Positions 6,264 through 14,572 of a DNA stretch of 29,052 nt are shown here, piece after piece (the first letter of the stretch is position 1; each line of letters begins with the position of its first letter). Below the pieces are notes generated by a model. That model had not been told where the DNA came from. It saw nothing but the letters and a program-made list of their open reading frames with translations, and searched no databases. The position numbers and the translations under genes were made by a program. This DNA comes from a virus: positions 1 to 29,052 of the IMG/VR virus record IMGVR_UViG_3300033141_002127. One strand, written 5' to 3'.

Positions 6264-8711
6264 ATGGCGACAGCAAGAACATCAGCAAGAAAAACACAGG
6301 CGGAGCTCCAGAGGGAGAAATTCGCTGCTTTTTATAAATTCCAAAGGGGTAGAAGGATTCCTTCTTTGAGCAGCAAGGCCAGCTCTATCGCCGAAAAAAT
6401 CCAGAGAGCCGAAGATGTCGATATGATTAACCGCTACGAAGATGGCCTTGTTAGTAATGAGGAATTTCTTTCTTATCTGAAAGATGTTCTAAAAAGGCCA
6501 AGCCTTTCCCCCTCTGACAGAACAAAAGTTCTTGATACTATTCGGGACACGCAAGTTAAAATTCAAGTTGACGCATTAGAGGCAGCTTATACTGAGGCCC
6601 CAGACAGAAGTCTCGCCAAAGCAGAGGCGGCAAGAAAAATTGCCCAATTTTATGAAAGGCGGGCAGACGAGATGGTTCCTGGTACACCCGCTTATTCAAA
6701 TGCCATGCAACAAGCTGCCCGATGGAATGCTCAGGCTGAATCTATAACTACTGCTGTCGAGAAGGACTCTCGTGCACTATTGAGAGCACAAAGGGAGTTA
6801 GAAATTTCAGCAACAACAGATACTGATTCGGAAGCAACAGCGGCAAAGGCCGAAATGTTTTATGAATTAGCCCAAGAAGCGGCAGAAGATGGTGATGTTC
6901 TTGCGGCCCAGAAATATCAGAAGATGGGTAATGAGAAAATACAGCAGGCACAGGAACTTTATTTGAAAGAACAGAGAACCCAAGCCCTCAGGGACTTAAC
7001 CAATGTTGAAGTTCAGTGGCATGACGGAACAATATCTTTTGATGACGCTATGACTAGGTTGGCAGAGATAAATGGGCTTGCAGTAGAGCTTGGCGATGTC
7101 AACCTAATGGAATCTGTCAGAAATGTCGGGGACAGATTGGCAAAAGACCAAGCCAAAGGAGGATTAGAGAGGGGAATGGTTCAGGGCTTGCCAGTGGTTT
7201 ATGGAAGAAGCGGTAGTGGAACTGGTGGAGACATTCTTCTTTCAAGCGGCGAAACAGCGTGGGAGGCTGAAGACAACTATATAAAACAGATGAGAGAAGT
7301 TCAAGAAAAAGAATCAAAAGGAGAAATTGATGCTCAAACAGCAACCATTTTGAAAACGAAGTTGGTGGTAGATAGATACCAAAAATTAAAAGAGCTAGAA
7401 GCTGTGTTCAATGAAATAGCTGAAACCAATCCCAACGCCAAAGTTTCTTTTATGGGAACGAAAACCAAAGTTGGCAACGCCCTTAAAAAGATTGAATCCG
7501 AATTATATGGAGATGCTACCAATCCTTTTGGCGAGAGGTTGCCATATAGCCCCCTTCCCAAACTTGGCTTGGAACAGGTCTTGCAACTTAATCCAGAGCT
7601 GGCTCAAGCAATTTATGACCAATATGCCGATGTAGATATAGCTGATTTAGAGGAAGAAGCTATCAGCGAGTTAGCTGGTGTCATTGGTGGGGATTATGCA
7701 CCAGTTGTAGTGCAAGATGAAAAAACAGGGGAACAAAAGGTAATTCAAGTTCCCAAAGACGAGAGATTTAATCCGAACGAATATGTAAGAGATGCCTTTG
7801 GGTATTATTATCAAATTCTTCCTTCGGATGTTGTTCCTGGATTTGAAAGTGCCGAAGCGGCCCAGGCTTACCTGCAACAATGGTTTGGGGGAAGGGGGCA
7901 AGTTGTAATGGTTGATGCTAGTGGGAAACCAACCGAAGACAGAGGAGAAGCGGTTGCTTGGGGAGCATTTACTCCGCAATATATTAAAGATTCTGAGGGT
8001 GATATTTGGGCATTTGATGAAGAATGGCAACAGTTTATGCCAACCAATCCAGAGAAAGCACAAAAACTGATAATAGCACGAGAATCTGCTCCTGACCAAG
8101 TAGAGCCTGGAGTAATTTATACGACAGAGGCACTGGAGAGGCTTATTCCAGAGAGCGAAGAAGAAAGGCAAAGAATATTAGAATCTATTGAAGCAAGAGA
8201 AATAGAGAAAAGGGGGCTCGTAGATTACATAGAACCCCGACCTGAGGCTGGTAAAATTACCCCGTCAGAGGTAATTGCAGGAATGGCTGGCGGGGGAATC
8301 GTTAGCCCAGTTCAGCTAAGGCCAGAGTATATTACTGAGAAGGTTAAACCAGCTATCCAAGAGGTTGTTAAAAGGGTGGGGAAGCCAGTTGCAGAATTTG
8401 TTCAAAAATACGAAAAGCCAGTTGGGGTGGCAACGGGGATATTGAGCGGTGGCGTTTCAATAACTCCAGAACAGGTTGAACAATTCAAGCAAACTCTCAA
8501 ACCAGTTGTTGAAAGATATACACCAGGACTGACAAGCCGCAGGGCATTTGCCGAGAGTTTTAGACAAAATATCTTTACGCCAGGCCCAGGCGAAGGGTTA
8601 ATTGAAAGAAAGGTGAGGGAGGGAGTGGAAACCCTAAAAAGGAAAGGGAGGGATATACTTAGCAGATTAGCACCATCGTGGTTAAAACCCAAACTACCGT
8701 GGCAAAGATAA
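6264..8711 (+). CDS. Large virion-associated protein, unrecognised (815 aa)
   Basis: I do not recognise a family. The first ~330 residues are rich in Ala, Glu, Gln, Lys and Arg and look like long helices or coiled coils (for example the region rich in AKAEAARKIAQFYERRADEM near residues 118-140). The middle (about 480-620) is mixed alpha/beta with several Trp (WQQFMP, WFGGRG). The C-terminus is Pro- and Lys/Arg-rich and ends PSWLKPKLPWQR. There is no signal peptide. Size, composition and location between portal and scaffold match the ejected internal proteins or tail-knob components of short-tailed phages. It is coupled to both neighbours by TAAAATG junctions. Confidence 0.65.
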   Translation: MATARTSARKTQAELQREKFAAFYKFQRGRRIPSLSSKASSIAEKIQRAEDVDMINRYEDGLVSNEEFLSYLKDVLKRPSLSPSDRTKVLDTIRDTQVKIQVDALEAAYTEAPDRSLAKAEAARKIAQFYERRADEMVPGTPAYSNAMQQAARWNAQAESITTAVEKDSRALLRAQRELEISATTDTDSEATAAKAEMFYELAQEAAEDGDVLAAQKYQKMGNEKIQQAQELYLKEQRTQALRDLTNVEVQWHDGTISFDDAMTRLAEINGLAVELGDVNLMESVRNVGDRLAKDQAKGGLERGMVQGLPVVYGRSGSGTGGDILLSSGETAWEAEDNYIKQMREVQEKESKGEIDAQTATILKTKLVVDRYQKLKELEAVFNEIAETNPNAKVSFMGTKTKVGNALKKIESELYGDATNPFGERLPYSPLPKLGLEQVLQLNPELAQAIYDQYADVDIADLEEEAISELAGVIGGDYAPVVVQDEKTGEQKVIQVPKDERFNPNEYVRDAFGYYYQILPSDVVPGFESAEAAQAYLQQWFGGRGQVVMVDASGKPTEDRGEAVAWGAFTPQYIKDSEGDIWAFDEEWQQFMPTNPEKAQKLIIARESAPDQVEPGVIYTTEALERLIPESEEERQRILESIEAREIEKRGLVDYIEPRPEAGKITPSEVIAGMAGGGIVSPVQLRPEYITEKVKPAIQEVVKRVGKPVAEFVQKYEKPVGVATGILSGGVSITPEQVEQFKQTLKPVVERYTPGLTSRRAFAESFRQNIFTPGPGEGLIERKVREGVETLKRKGRDILSRLAPSWLKPKLPWQR

Positions 8712-8712
8712 A

Positions 8713-11073
8713 ATGGCAAACGGAATTACTTATGAAGAATACCTCAAGAAAAAGGGGTTTGAACCCCCGAAGCCTCGTTTCAAAAAACCACCCACAGTAG
8801 GGGAAACTGTTTTAAGGGGGCTTTCCTATTTAGACAAACCTCAACAATGGCTTCAGTCGAAATTGTCCCCCGTGCTTTTTGGAACCAAGACTTATAAAGC
8901 AGGCTTCCAGAAACTAGGCTTATCCCCGAAGGCGGCAGGGGCATTGGCTTTTGGAACAGAGCTTGTTCTTGACCCGCTGAACTTAATTCCCGCTGGGGCA
9001 TTTATGAAAGCGGGAAGGAGGGCCAAGCGATTATTGAAGTATATGCCCAAAACGGAAAAACTGGCAGATATTGCTAGATATAGGAAGGTTTTAACAAAGC
9101 CGTTAGTGGAAGCAGCAGAAGAAGTCCCCAAAATCAGTCGCTTTAGGAAAGCTGTTCGCAAAATTCCTGGAGTGGAATTACTTGCCCGCAGCCCTGTTTG
9201 GAGAACGACAAGGGGGTTGTTGGAAGCAACCACCCCTGGAAAAAGGTTGGCGAGGCACACAGATGAGTGGTTTAATAGAACCCAAAAAGCAACAGCTACC
9301 CTATTTAGACATCTTGATAGTGTTATTGGAAAGTATGATGATGATGTAATTGCAAAAGCCCTTGATTATCGTGAGGGATTGATTAAAAAAGCGACCCCAG
9401 AAGTTAAAGAGCTGGCGGGGAGACTAACTACAGTTTTTGATAATGTGGCAAAGGTTGCTGGAGATTTGGGAATTACGACTGGGAAGGGTATTCCTTATAG
9501 CTCTGTAAACCAATTAGTGCTTGGTGATGAATTCTTAGATATTGTGAACAAGATAAACCCAGAGACTTATGTTCCTCATGCAATAGACAGAGTTAAGCTG
9601 GCGGCCAATAAAGACGAGTTTATTAAATACATGGTTAAGACTGGGCAGATGAATAAAGAGGCGGCCACCGTTTTTGCAGACAAACTTATAAGGGGTGAGC
9701 CATTTTATAAAGCCGTTGGTGATTTTCTTCCAAAAGCAAGAAAGGCGGGCTGGCTAGAGAAGCCCAGACTTTTTGACTTGCCGCAATTTGTTCTAAGAAG
9801 AGACAAAAACCTTCTTTATGAATATGTTGAGAACACTACGAAAAGGTTGGCACAAACAGCGGTTTTTGGCAAAAACAACGAGAGGTTTGAAGAGCTGGCA
9901 AAGCTATTGCGAATAGCAGACCCAGACAGGGCTGATTCTATTCTCTTAGCTCTCAAAAGACAACTAAGGATTGCTCCGAGAGATATTGGGGTAGAAAAAG
10001 TCTCGTCTGTTATTAGAAGATTCCAGGGGTACACAAAACTATCAACTGCTGGTATTTCCAACCTTACTCAGTCAATCAATACTGCCACCAGAGTTGGCTT
10101 GGGACACACAGGAAGAGAGCTTGCCCTTGCTCTGGGAAAAGATAAAAATTCTATTGAGTTTGCAGAAACAGCGGGAGTTCTGCTTGAGAGTGCCCTTCGG
10201 GATATGTGGGATGAGGCGGCGGGTTATCACCTTGCCTCAAAATTCAAGAAAGGTAGTGGAGTTATAAATTGGGTAAGAAGAAATGTTGGGCGGATAACGG
10301 CACCAGGATTTGAGGCTGGTGAAAAATTAAACAGAAGAGTTGCTGCTAATGCGGGGAAAATGATGGCTCTCGAATCATTTGATAAGGCCCTACGGGGCAA
10401 TGCAGGGGCGATTAAAAACCTAGAGTATCTGGGGGTTGATGTTGCCTCTGCTCTTAAAAGAGGAAAATTGTCTCCAGATGATGTGATAAATGCTGCCAGG
10501 AAGATTGTTGAGGATACCCAGTTCCTTATAAATCCAATAGATTTACCCCCCGTCTGGTCAACTCCCTGGGGAAGGGTTGTTTTTCAGTTCAAAACCTTTG
10601 CTTTGAAACAGGCTAACTTCTGGGCAAGGTTGGTGCAAGATGCTTTCAGGGGGAATCCTTTGCCCCTCTTGACTTATCTTGTTTATGGTGGAAAAGCAGG
10701 ACAAATGTCAACCTTTATTAAGAATATTGTGAGGGGTGGAGAGTTTCCAGAAGAGCCAGGCAAGAGGTATCTCGAAGGTATAAGTGGTGTTGGTGGTGCT
10801 GGTATTCTTCAAGATATGATTGAGTCGGCACGCAGAGGAACATTTTCTGCATATAGTTTTATTGGTGGCCCAACAGCTGGTGATGTAGCCGAGCTAATGT
10901 CGGCGACAGGGGCGGTTACTAAGGGTAAATTCGAGCCACTTGGGAGAAAAGGTCTAAAAACAATTCCTCTTGTGGGAAGGAGGCTTCAGAAGGAATTGTT
11001 GCCAACAAAAACACAAAGAAAAAGAAAGTCAATTAAGTTTACCCCAGGTTCAACAATTCTTCCCAGATTTTGA
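8713..11073 (+). CDS. Large internal virion protein, LPD38-like C-terminus (786 aa)
   Basis: An N-terminal segment PKAAGALAFGTELVLDPLNLIPAG (about residues 74-97) has the look of a membrane-active helical hairpin and is common in giant phage virion proteins. A long helical region follows. Near residues 610-660, a stretch containing VVFQFKTFALKQANFWARLVQDAF and LPLLTYLVYGG resembles the large polyvalent protein-associated domain LPD38. Such proteins are packaged in the capsid and injected with the DNA, where they can form part of an entry channel. Located after another 815-residue protein and before scaffold, it fits an ejected core protein of a podovirus. The LPD38 assignment is by eye and needs a profile search. 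Confidence 0.65.
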   Translation: MANGITYEEYLKKKGFEPPKPRFKKPPTVGETVLRGLSYLDKPQQWLQSKLSPVLFGTKTYKAGFQKLGLSPKAAGALAFGTELVLDPLNLIPAGAFMKAGRRAKRLLKYMPKTEKLADIARYRKVLTKPLVEAAEEVPKISRFRKAVRKIPGVELLARSPVWRTTRGLLEATTPGKRLARHTDEWFNRTQKATATLFRHLDSVIGKYDDDVIAKALDYREGLIKKATPEVKELAGRLTTVFDNVAKVAGDLGITTGKGIPYSSVNQLVLGDEFLDIVNKINPETYVPHAIDRVKLAANKDEFIKYMVKTGQMNKEAATVFADKLIRGEPFYKAVGDFLPKARKAGWLEKPRLFDLPQFVLRRDKNLLYEYVENTTKRLAQTAVFGKNNERFEELAKLLRIADPDRADSILLALKRQLRIAPRDIGVEKVSSVIRRFQGYTKLSTAGISNLTQSINTATRVGLGHTGRELALALGKDKNSIEFAETAGVLLESALRDMWDEAAGYHLASKFKKGSGVINWVRRNVGRITAPGFEAGEKLNRRVAANAGKMMALESFDKALRGNAGAIKNLEYLGVDVASALKRGKLSPDDVINAARKIVEDTQFLINPIDLPPVWSTPWGRVVFQFKTFALKQANFWARLVQDAFRGNPLPLLTYLVYGGKAGQMSTFIKNIVRGGEFPEEPGKRYLEGISGVGGAGILQDMIESARRGTFSAYSFIGGPTAGDVAELMSATGAVTKGKFEPLGRKGLKTIPLVGRRLQKELLPTKTQRKRKSIKFTPGSTILPRF

Positions 11074-11109
11074 TTATCCAATGGATTAGGTGTCCATATT
11101 TTGGATATG
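11074..11109 (+). promoter_or_regulatory. Putative late promoter with leader (copy 2)
   Basis: TTATCCAATGG (11074-11084), with a weak -10 candidate GGATAT/GATATG near 11103-11109. Unlike most copies, the gene start lies 77 nt downstream and has a Shine-Dalgarno (AAGGGGGGTG), so this copy would make a ~35-nt leader. TATCCAA here also pairs with TTGGATA at 11101-11107. Confidence 0.45.
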
Positions 11110-11150
11110 CTTCTCGTAGGCACATTGCCATAGAAGGGGGGTGAAAACCC

Positions 11151-11855
11151 TTGAATCCCGAAGATGTAGGTACAGCTTCTACATCTGTTCCCCCTGCTGA
11201 TACCCAGACAGCAGCAAGTGAGGAGGGTGTCCAAACACCTGAATCCGCTGCCGAAGAAACCCAGGTGGAACAGCAAGAACAAGTAGAACCTGACTACAAG
11301 GCGCTTTACGAAGAAGAGCGTAGGCGCAGAGCAGGTCTTGATAGGAAACTATCACGACTGCAAAGGGGGCGAAAAGACACCGACGAGGAGGAGCTTTGGA
11401 CTGGCAATGAGGAGATTGACTCCACAGTCCTGCAACATCCTCTAACTCGAAAGGCTCTTGGTGAGTTGGCAAACCTGCAACTTAAAGAGGGTGTCAGAGA
11501 AGTCTTAAAAGACTTCAAGCACGTCCCTAAAGAAGTCAGGAAAGCCATACGAACCAATCCTAGAGGTTTCGCTTCAACTGCTCAGACAGTTGACGAAGCA
11601 ATAGAGGAGATTGAAAACTTCCTCCTGGAAAACTATGGCGTTGGTGCTACTGGAGAGGAACAGCCAGCAGGCAAAGAGTTCCCAGCAGCGAGCACAAATG
11701 CTTCAGTTGCTGAGTCTGAACGGGAAAAATCTCTGGATGAAATGTCAGCCAAGGAACTAGAGGCAGCTCTAGACCGAGGCGAGATTACCCTCCAGGATTT
11801 GGAACAGGAAATCAGACGACGCACAAAAGGAAAGGAGGTGAAAAAACTAAAATAG
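11151..11855 (+). CDS. Capsid scaffolding protein
   Basis: This 234-residue protein is very acidic at the N-terminus (Glu/Gln/Thr/Ser-rich, low complexity, residues 1-50). It has a charged coiled-coil segment (YKALYEEERRRRAGLDRKL) and ends in a lysine-rich tail (RRTKGKEVKKLK) that would bind the capsid protein. This composition, and the place directly upstream of the major capsid gene, is the classic scaffold pattern; no protease domain is seen. The start is TTG with the strong ribosome-binding site AAGGGGGGTG about 9 nt upstream. Confidence 0.8.
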   Translation: MNPEDVGTASTSVPPADTQTAASEEGVQTPESAAEETQVEQQEQVEPDYKALYEEERRRRAGLDRKLSRLQRGRKDTDEEELWTGNEEIDSTVLQHPLTRKALGELANLQLKEGVREVLKDFKHVPKEVRKAIRTNPRGFASTAQTVDEAIEEIENFLLENYGVGATGEEQPAGKEFPAASTNASVAESEREKSLDEMSAKELEAALDRGEITLQDLEQEIRRRTKGKEVKKLK

Positions 11856-11887
11856 ATATTAACTAAGGTTAGTGTCTATTGAAAAAC

Positions 11888-12841
11888 ATGGCAGTTATAA
11901 ATCTGGGTTCCCTGTCTGATATTGAAAAGACTTATTATCACAGGGAGGCTTTGGACTTCGCTAAACCCTCGTTGATTTATCAACAGTTTGGGCAGAAGGA
12001 CAGAGTTCCAGCTCGTGAGGGTAAGACAGCTCAGTGGATTAGGTTTTCTAAGCCGAGCTTGACATCTGGAACTGACTTCGCTGGGTCTGCGACCTATGTG
12101 AAGAACCAGACGGGTGCAGCTCCAACATGGACACCTGCAACTCCATCTGACACTACCATCACAGCTCAAATGGATGCTTTGTTTGGACAAGGTCATGAGT
12201 GGAATGAGGCAGTTCAATACACCGCCCTTGTTGACCTTCCAAAAGAGCTGAGGAAACTCAATGCCCAACACGCCGCTGAGGCTGTAGAGGTTGAGGTTCG
12301 AGATGTCATTAAGGCTGGCACAACTGTTGCTTACGCAAACAGTCGAGCGAGTAGGAGTGCGTTGGTTCCAACGGACTACATTGATATGAATGACATCTTT
12401 GATGCGGTTACTACACTCCGCAACAACGATGCTCCAACTATCAATGGTATGTACTCTGCTCTTACCAGCTACAATGTCATTTCCGAGCTGATGAAGGACT
12501 CTGCTTTCCAGTCGGCAATTCAATTCCAGAGAGACTACATCTTTACTGGAACGATTGCCGAGCTTTATGGAGTTAGGTTCCTATCTAGCTCTTTGGCTCC
12601 TTATGTTTCCAACGCTGGTTCGTCTGGCAGCGATACAGTTGAACAGACAATCATTGTTGGTCAAGGGGCTTATGGTGTTACCCACTGGTTGATGGGCGAC
12701 TACGACTTGATTTACACAAGTCCAGGTGGCCACGGAGATGAGTGGGCAACCAAGCACAAGCTCTCCTGGAAGATGTATCACAAAGCCGTGATACTCAACC
12801 AGAACTGGATGCTTAGGCTGGAGTCCGTGAGGCGAGCATAA
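11888..12841 (+). CDS. Major capsid protein, N4-gp56 family
   Basis: About 317 residues in the pattern of the N4-gp56 capsid family (HK97-like fold). It begins with a helix and the segment ALDFAKPSLIYQQFGQKDRVPAREGKTAQWIRFSKPS, where the basic/Gly GKTxxxxRF motif is typical. A MDALFGQGHEW/YTALVDLP region and the conserved helix LNAQHAAEAVEVEVRDVIKAGTTVAYAN follow, then the ELYGVRFLSSSLAP motif near residue 235. It follows the scaffold gene as expected. The start is uncertain: ATG 11888 gives a typical MAV N-terminus, while an in-frame TTG at 11879 lies about 9 nt after AAGG. A weak hairpin follows the stop. Confidence 0.9.
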   Translation: MAVINLGSLSDIEKTYYHREALDFAKPSLIYQQFGQKDRVPAREGKTAQWIRFSKPSLTSGTDFAGSATYVKNQTGAAPTWTPATPSDTTITAQMDALFGQGHEWNEAVQYTALVDLPKELRKLNAQHAAEAVEVEVRDVIKAGTTVAYANSRASRSALVPTDYIDMNDIFDAVTTLRNNDAPTINGMYSALTSYNVISELMKDSAFQSAIQFQRDYIFTGTIAELYGVRFLSSSLAPYVSNAGSSGSDTVEQTIIVGQGAYGVTHWLMGDYDLIYTSPGGHGDEWATKHKLSWKMYHKAVILNQNWMLRLESVRRA

Positions 12842-12851
12842 TCAACAGATA

Positions 12852-12880
12852 GTTGACGGGAGTGTCTAAACGACTCTCTG
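12852..12880 (+). terminator. Weak hairpin after the capsid gene
   Basis: GGGAGT and ACTCTC can pair (6 bp with one G-U) around a 9-nt loop shortly after the capsid stop. There is no T-run, so it is at best a transcript-stabilising or attenuating hairpin. Confidence 0.25.
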
Positions 12881-12910
12881 TTATGACTCACAGTTTAGCG
12901 AAGGTTAGGG

Positions 12911-12940
12911 TTGACTGCGAAAGTGGAAACCCGCAATAAT
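12911..12940 (+). promoter_or_regulatory. Sigma70-like leaderless promoter
   Basis: TTGACT (12911-12916), 18-nt spacer, AATAAT (12935-12940), then five bases AAACT and the ATG at 12946. Spacing from -10 to ATG matches the TTATCCAAT-type promoters, but the -35 box is sigma70-like. Confidence 0.5.
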
Positions 12941-12945
12941 AAACT

Positions 12946-13107
12946 ATGATACCTTACTCTGGCAGAATAATTCCTTCACGCTGTCCTCTTTGTAAGAAGT
13001 CCTATACTCCCATTATCATGGTTAATCTGAAAGGAAAAAAACAGTTAATGTGTATAGATTGTTTTAGGAAACAAAATGCACAGCAAGAAAACCCTCAAAA
13101 ATCCTAG
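12946..13107 (+). CDS. Small zinc-ribbon protein (53 aa)
   Basis: An ATG-initiated 53-codon frame fills most of the gap between capsid and the next gene. It encodes two Cys pairs, C13-x2-C16 (CPLC) and C36-x2-C39 (CIDC), spaced as in a four-Cys zinc ribbon, with a lysine-rich loop between them. The C-terminal tail is Gln/Asn-rich and overlaps the start of the next gene by 32 nt. There is no Shine-Dalgarno; the leaderless promoter just upstream supports expression. The function is unknown; a small regulator or virion cofactor is possible. Confidence 0.6.
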   Translation: MIPYSGRIIPSRCPLCKKSYTPIIMVNLKGKKQLMCIDCFRKQNAQQENPQKS

Positions 13108-13261
13108 AAAATACATTCTTCCCTACAAGGCCAAATTCCCAGTGCCGATTAGCATCATTGTTAATGGCAAAAAGGCTTTTTTTCCTGCCAACAGAACTGT
13201 GGAACTAAACCAATCTGAATTCGAAGCGATACTAAATTCTGCTTATGGAGAATATTTATGA
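13076..13261 (+). CDS. Small capsid-adjacent protein, possible decoration domain (61 aa)
   Basis: A basic N-terminus (HSKKTLKNPRKY) leads into a compact domain, PISIIVNGKKAFFPANRTVELNQSEFEAILNSAYGEYL. Small proteins with an NGKxxFxPxNxxVELxxxEFxxIL pattern are common next to phage capsid genes and are usually annotated as hypothetical structural proteins. The same pattern appears, diverged, at the N-terminus of the glycosyltransferase at 14560. A possible GGAAA-type ribosome-binding site lies upstream (TTTTAGGAAAC). It overlaps both neighbours, and its stop overlaps the next ATG (ATGA). The virion role is inferred. Confidence 0.65.
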   Translation: MHSKKTLKNPRKYILPYKAKFPVPISIIVNGKKAFFPANRTVELNQSEFEAILNSAYGEYL

Positions 13262-14325
13262 AGAAATTAAGTATAAACTATTATGGGAGTTTCCAGTGGG
13301 GAGATGGCTATGGAACTTCTAATATGCATTGGGCAAAGTATTTGGAAAGGGCGGGGGTCAAAATCTACCCCTTTTTTACTTTTGAGGGAAGGGAGAGATA
13401 TTGGGTTGAGGGCAATCCAGAAGAAATAATTATCCTTAATAGGCCGTTTGAGAAAAAGAAGATAGGGGTTATTGAAACCCCCCCAGAATTCTTTGCCTCT
13501 AATATCTCCGACATCAAAATTGGCAGCACGATGGCTGAGACAACAGAGATAGATAAGTTTTGGGTTGACCAATGCAATCAAATGGATTATCTAGTTTTGC
13601 CAAGCACTTTTCAAAAAGAGGTTTTTAGCAAATGCGGTGTGAGAGTGCCAATTAAAGTAATTCCCTTTGGGACAGAATTTGGTTATTTTAAGCCAAAAGT
13701 TAGGCCAAAAAGGAAAGTTTTTACTTTTGGCAGTCTCGGCTTCTTTATGCCAACAAGGGATGAAAACGACAGGAAGGGCTTTTGGAAACTAATTCAAGCC
13801 TTTATTAGTGAGTTTGAGCCGAATGAGCCAGTTCGACTGCTGATTAAGTCTTCAAGCGAGGAGTCCAAGTTCTTTGTTAATTGGAAAGACCCCAGAATAG
13901 AAGTTAGAACTGATATTGTTTCAAGAGAGAAGTTGGCCGAAGTTTATTACGAAATGGATTGTTTTGTTTTGCCAACTAGAGGAGAAGGCGTAGGACAACC
14001 CCCCAGAGAAGCGATGGCAACGGGAATTCCAGCAATAATGACCAACTGGTCATCTCTTGCCGACATTTGTAATGAGGAAATTTGCTATCCATTAAATGAC
14101 TATAAGCTGGTTCGCAGAACGGGGTTTAATAGACAGCCAGGACTTTGGGCCGATGTTAATGTCCGAGAGTTAATGTACTGGATGAGATATGTTTACGAGC
14201 ATCAGGAGGAGGCTAGACAAAAAGGAAAAAGGTCGTCAAAATGGATTAGAGAGCATTTCTCTTGGGAAAATTCTGCCAAGAAAATGAGAGAGTTTTTGGA
14301 GGAATTAAATGGAAAAGTGCGTTAA
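13258..14325 (+). CDS. GT4-type (GT-B fold) glycosyltransferase
   Basis: This 355-residue enzyme should transfer a sugar from a nucleotide-activated donor. The N-terminal half has the Rossmann-like layout of GT-B enzymes (MKKLSINYYGSF, then NMHWAKYLERAGVKI). The C-terminal half has the donor-binding domain opening VFTFGSLGFFMPTRDENDRKGFWKLIQAF. The signature E-x7-E motif is E243 to E251 in LPTRGEGVGQPPREAMATGIP, diagnostic of the GT4 group. The acceptor is unknown. It is the first gene of the accessory glycan block, overlaps the previous gene as ATGA and has a GGAG ribosome-binding site. Its likely substrates are host surface glycans or virion proteins. Confidence 0.88.
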   Translation: MKKLSINYYGSFQWGDGYGTSNMHWAKYLERAGVKIYPFFTFEGRERYWVEGNPEEIIILNRPFEKKKIGVIETPPEFFASNISDIKIGSTMAETTEIDKFWVDQCNQMDYLVLPSTFQKEVFSKCGVRVPIKVIPFGTEFGYFKPKVRPKRKVFTFGSLGFFMPTRDENDRKGFWKLIQAFISEFEPNEPVRLLIKSSSEESKFFVNWKDPRIEVRTDIVSREKLAEVYYEMDCFVLPTRGEGVGQPPREAMATGIPAIMTNWSSLADICNEEICYPLNDYKLVRRTGFNRQPGLWADVNVRELMYWMRYVYEHQEEARQKGKRSSKWIREHFSWENSAKKMREFLEELNGKVR

Positions 14326-14572
14326 TTGCGGGGCGGCAAACCCAATGTTTGTTCACCGCCCAACAGGAAATTTATTTTGTTCTGATTGCTGGAACCACAT
14401 GCACCGATGTATCAAGTGCAAAAGGGTTTCTTTGGAAGGAATAACTCTAAACAAGGAAAGGTATTGTTGGGATTGTTATTTGAAGGAGTGGGGAATACAA
14501 AGAAGGCGACCCAAAACAAGAAAAGATTTCAAGCTACTGGAAAAACTATCTAAACCTATATGGGAGCAATAG
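14309..14572 (+). CDS. Double zinc-ribbon protein (87 aa)
   Basis: Eight cysteines form two four-Cys sites: C4-x2-C7 with C24-x2-C27, and C34-x2-C37 with C53-x2-C56, a LIM-like tandem. The C-terminus is basic (RRRPKTRKDFK). It starts 17 nt inside the preceding glycosyltransferase frame with a good ribosome-binding site (GGAGG) and overlaps the next gene's start by 13 nt. It probably binds nucleic acid or another protein; the catalytic neighbours suggest it could be an adaptor. No specific family is recognised. Confidence 0.7.
   Translation: MEKCVNCGAANPMFVHRPTGNLFCSDCWNHMHRCIKCKRVSLEGITLNKERYCWDCYLKEWGIQRRRPKTRKDFKLLEKLSKPIWEQ

Noticed and set aside
7671-8171. 166-codon minus-strand frame
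   Set aside because: Shadow of the 815-residue gene; no ribosome-binding site and implausible composition.
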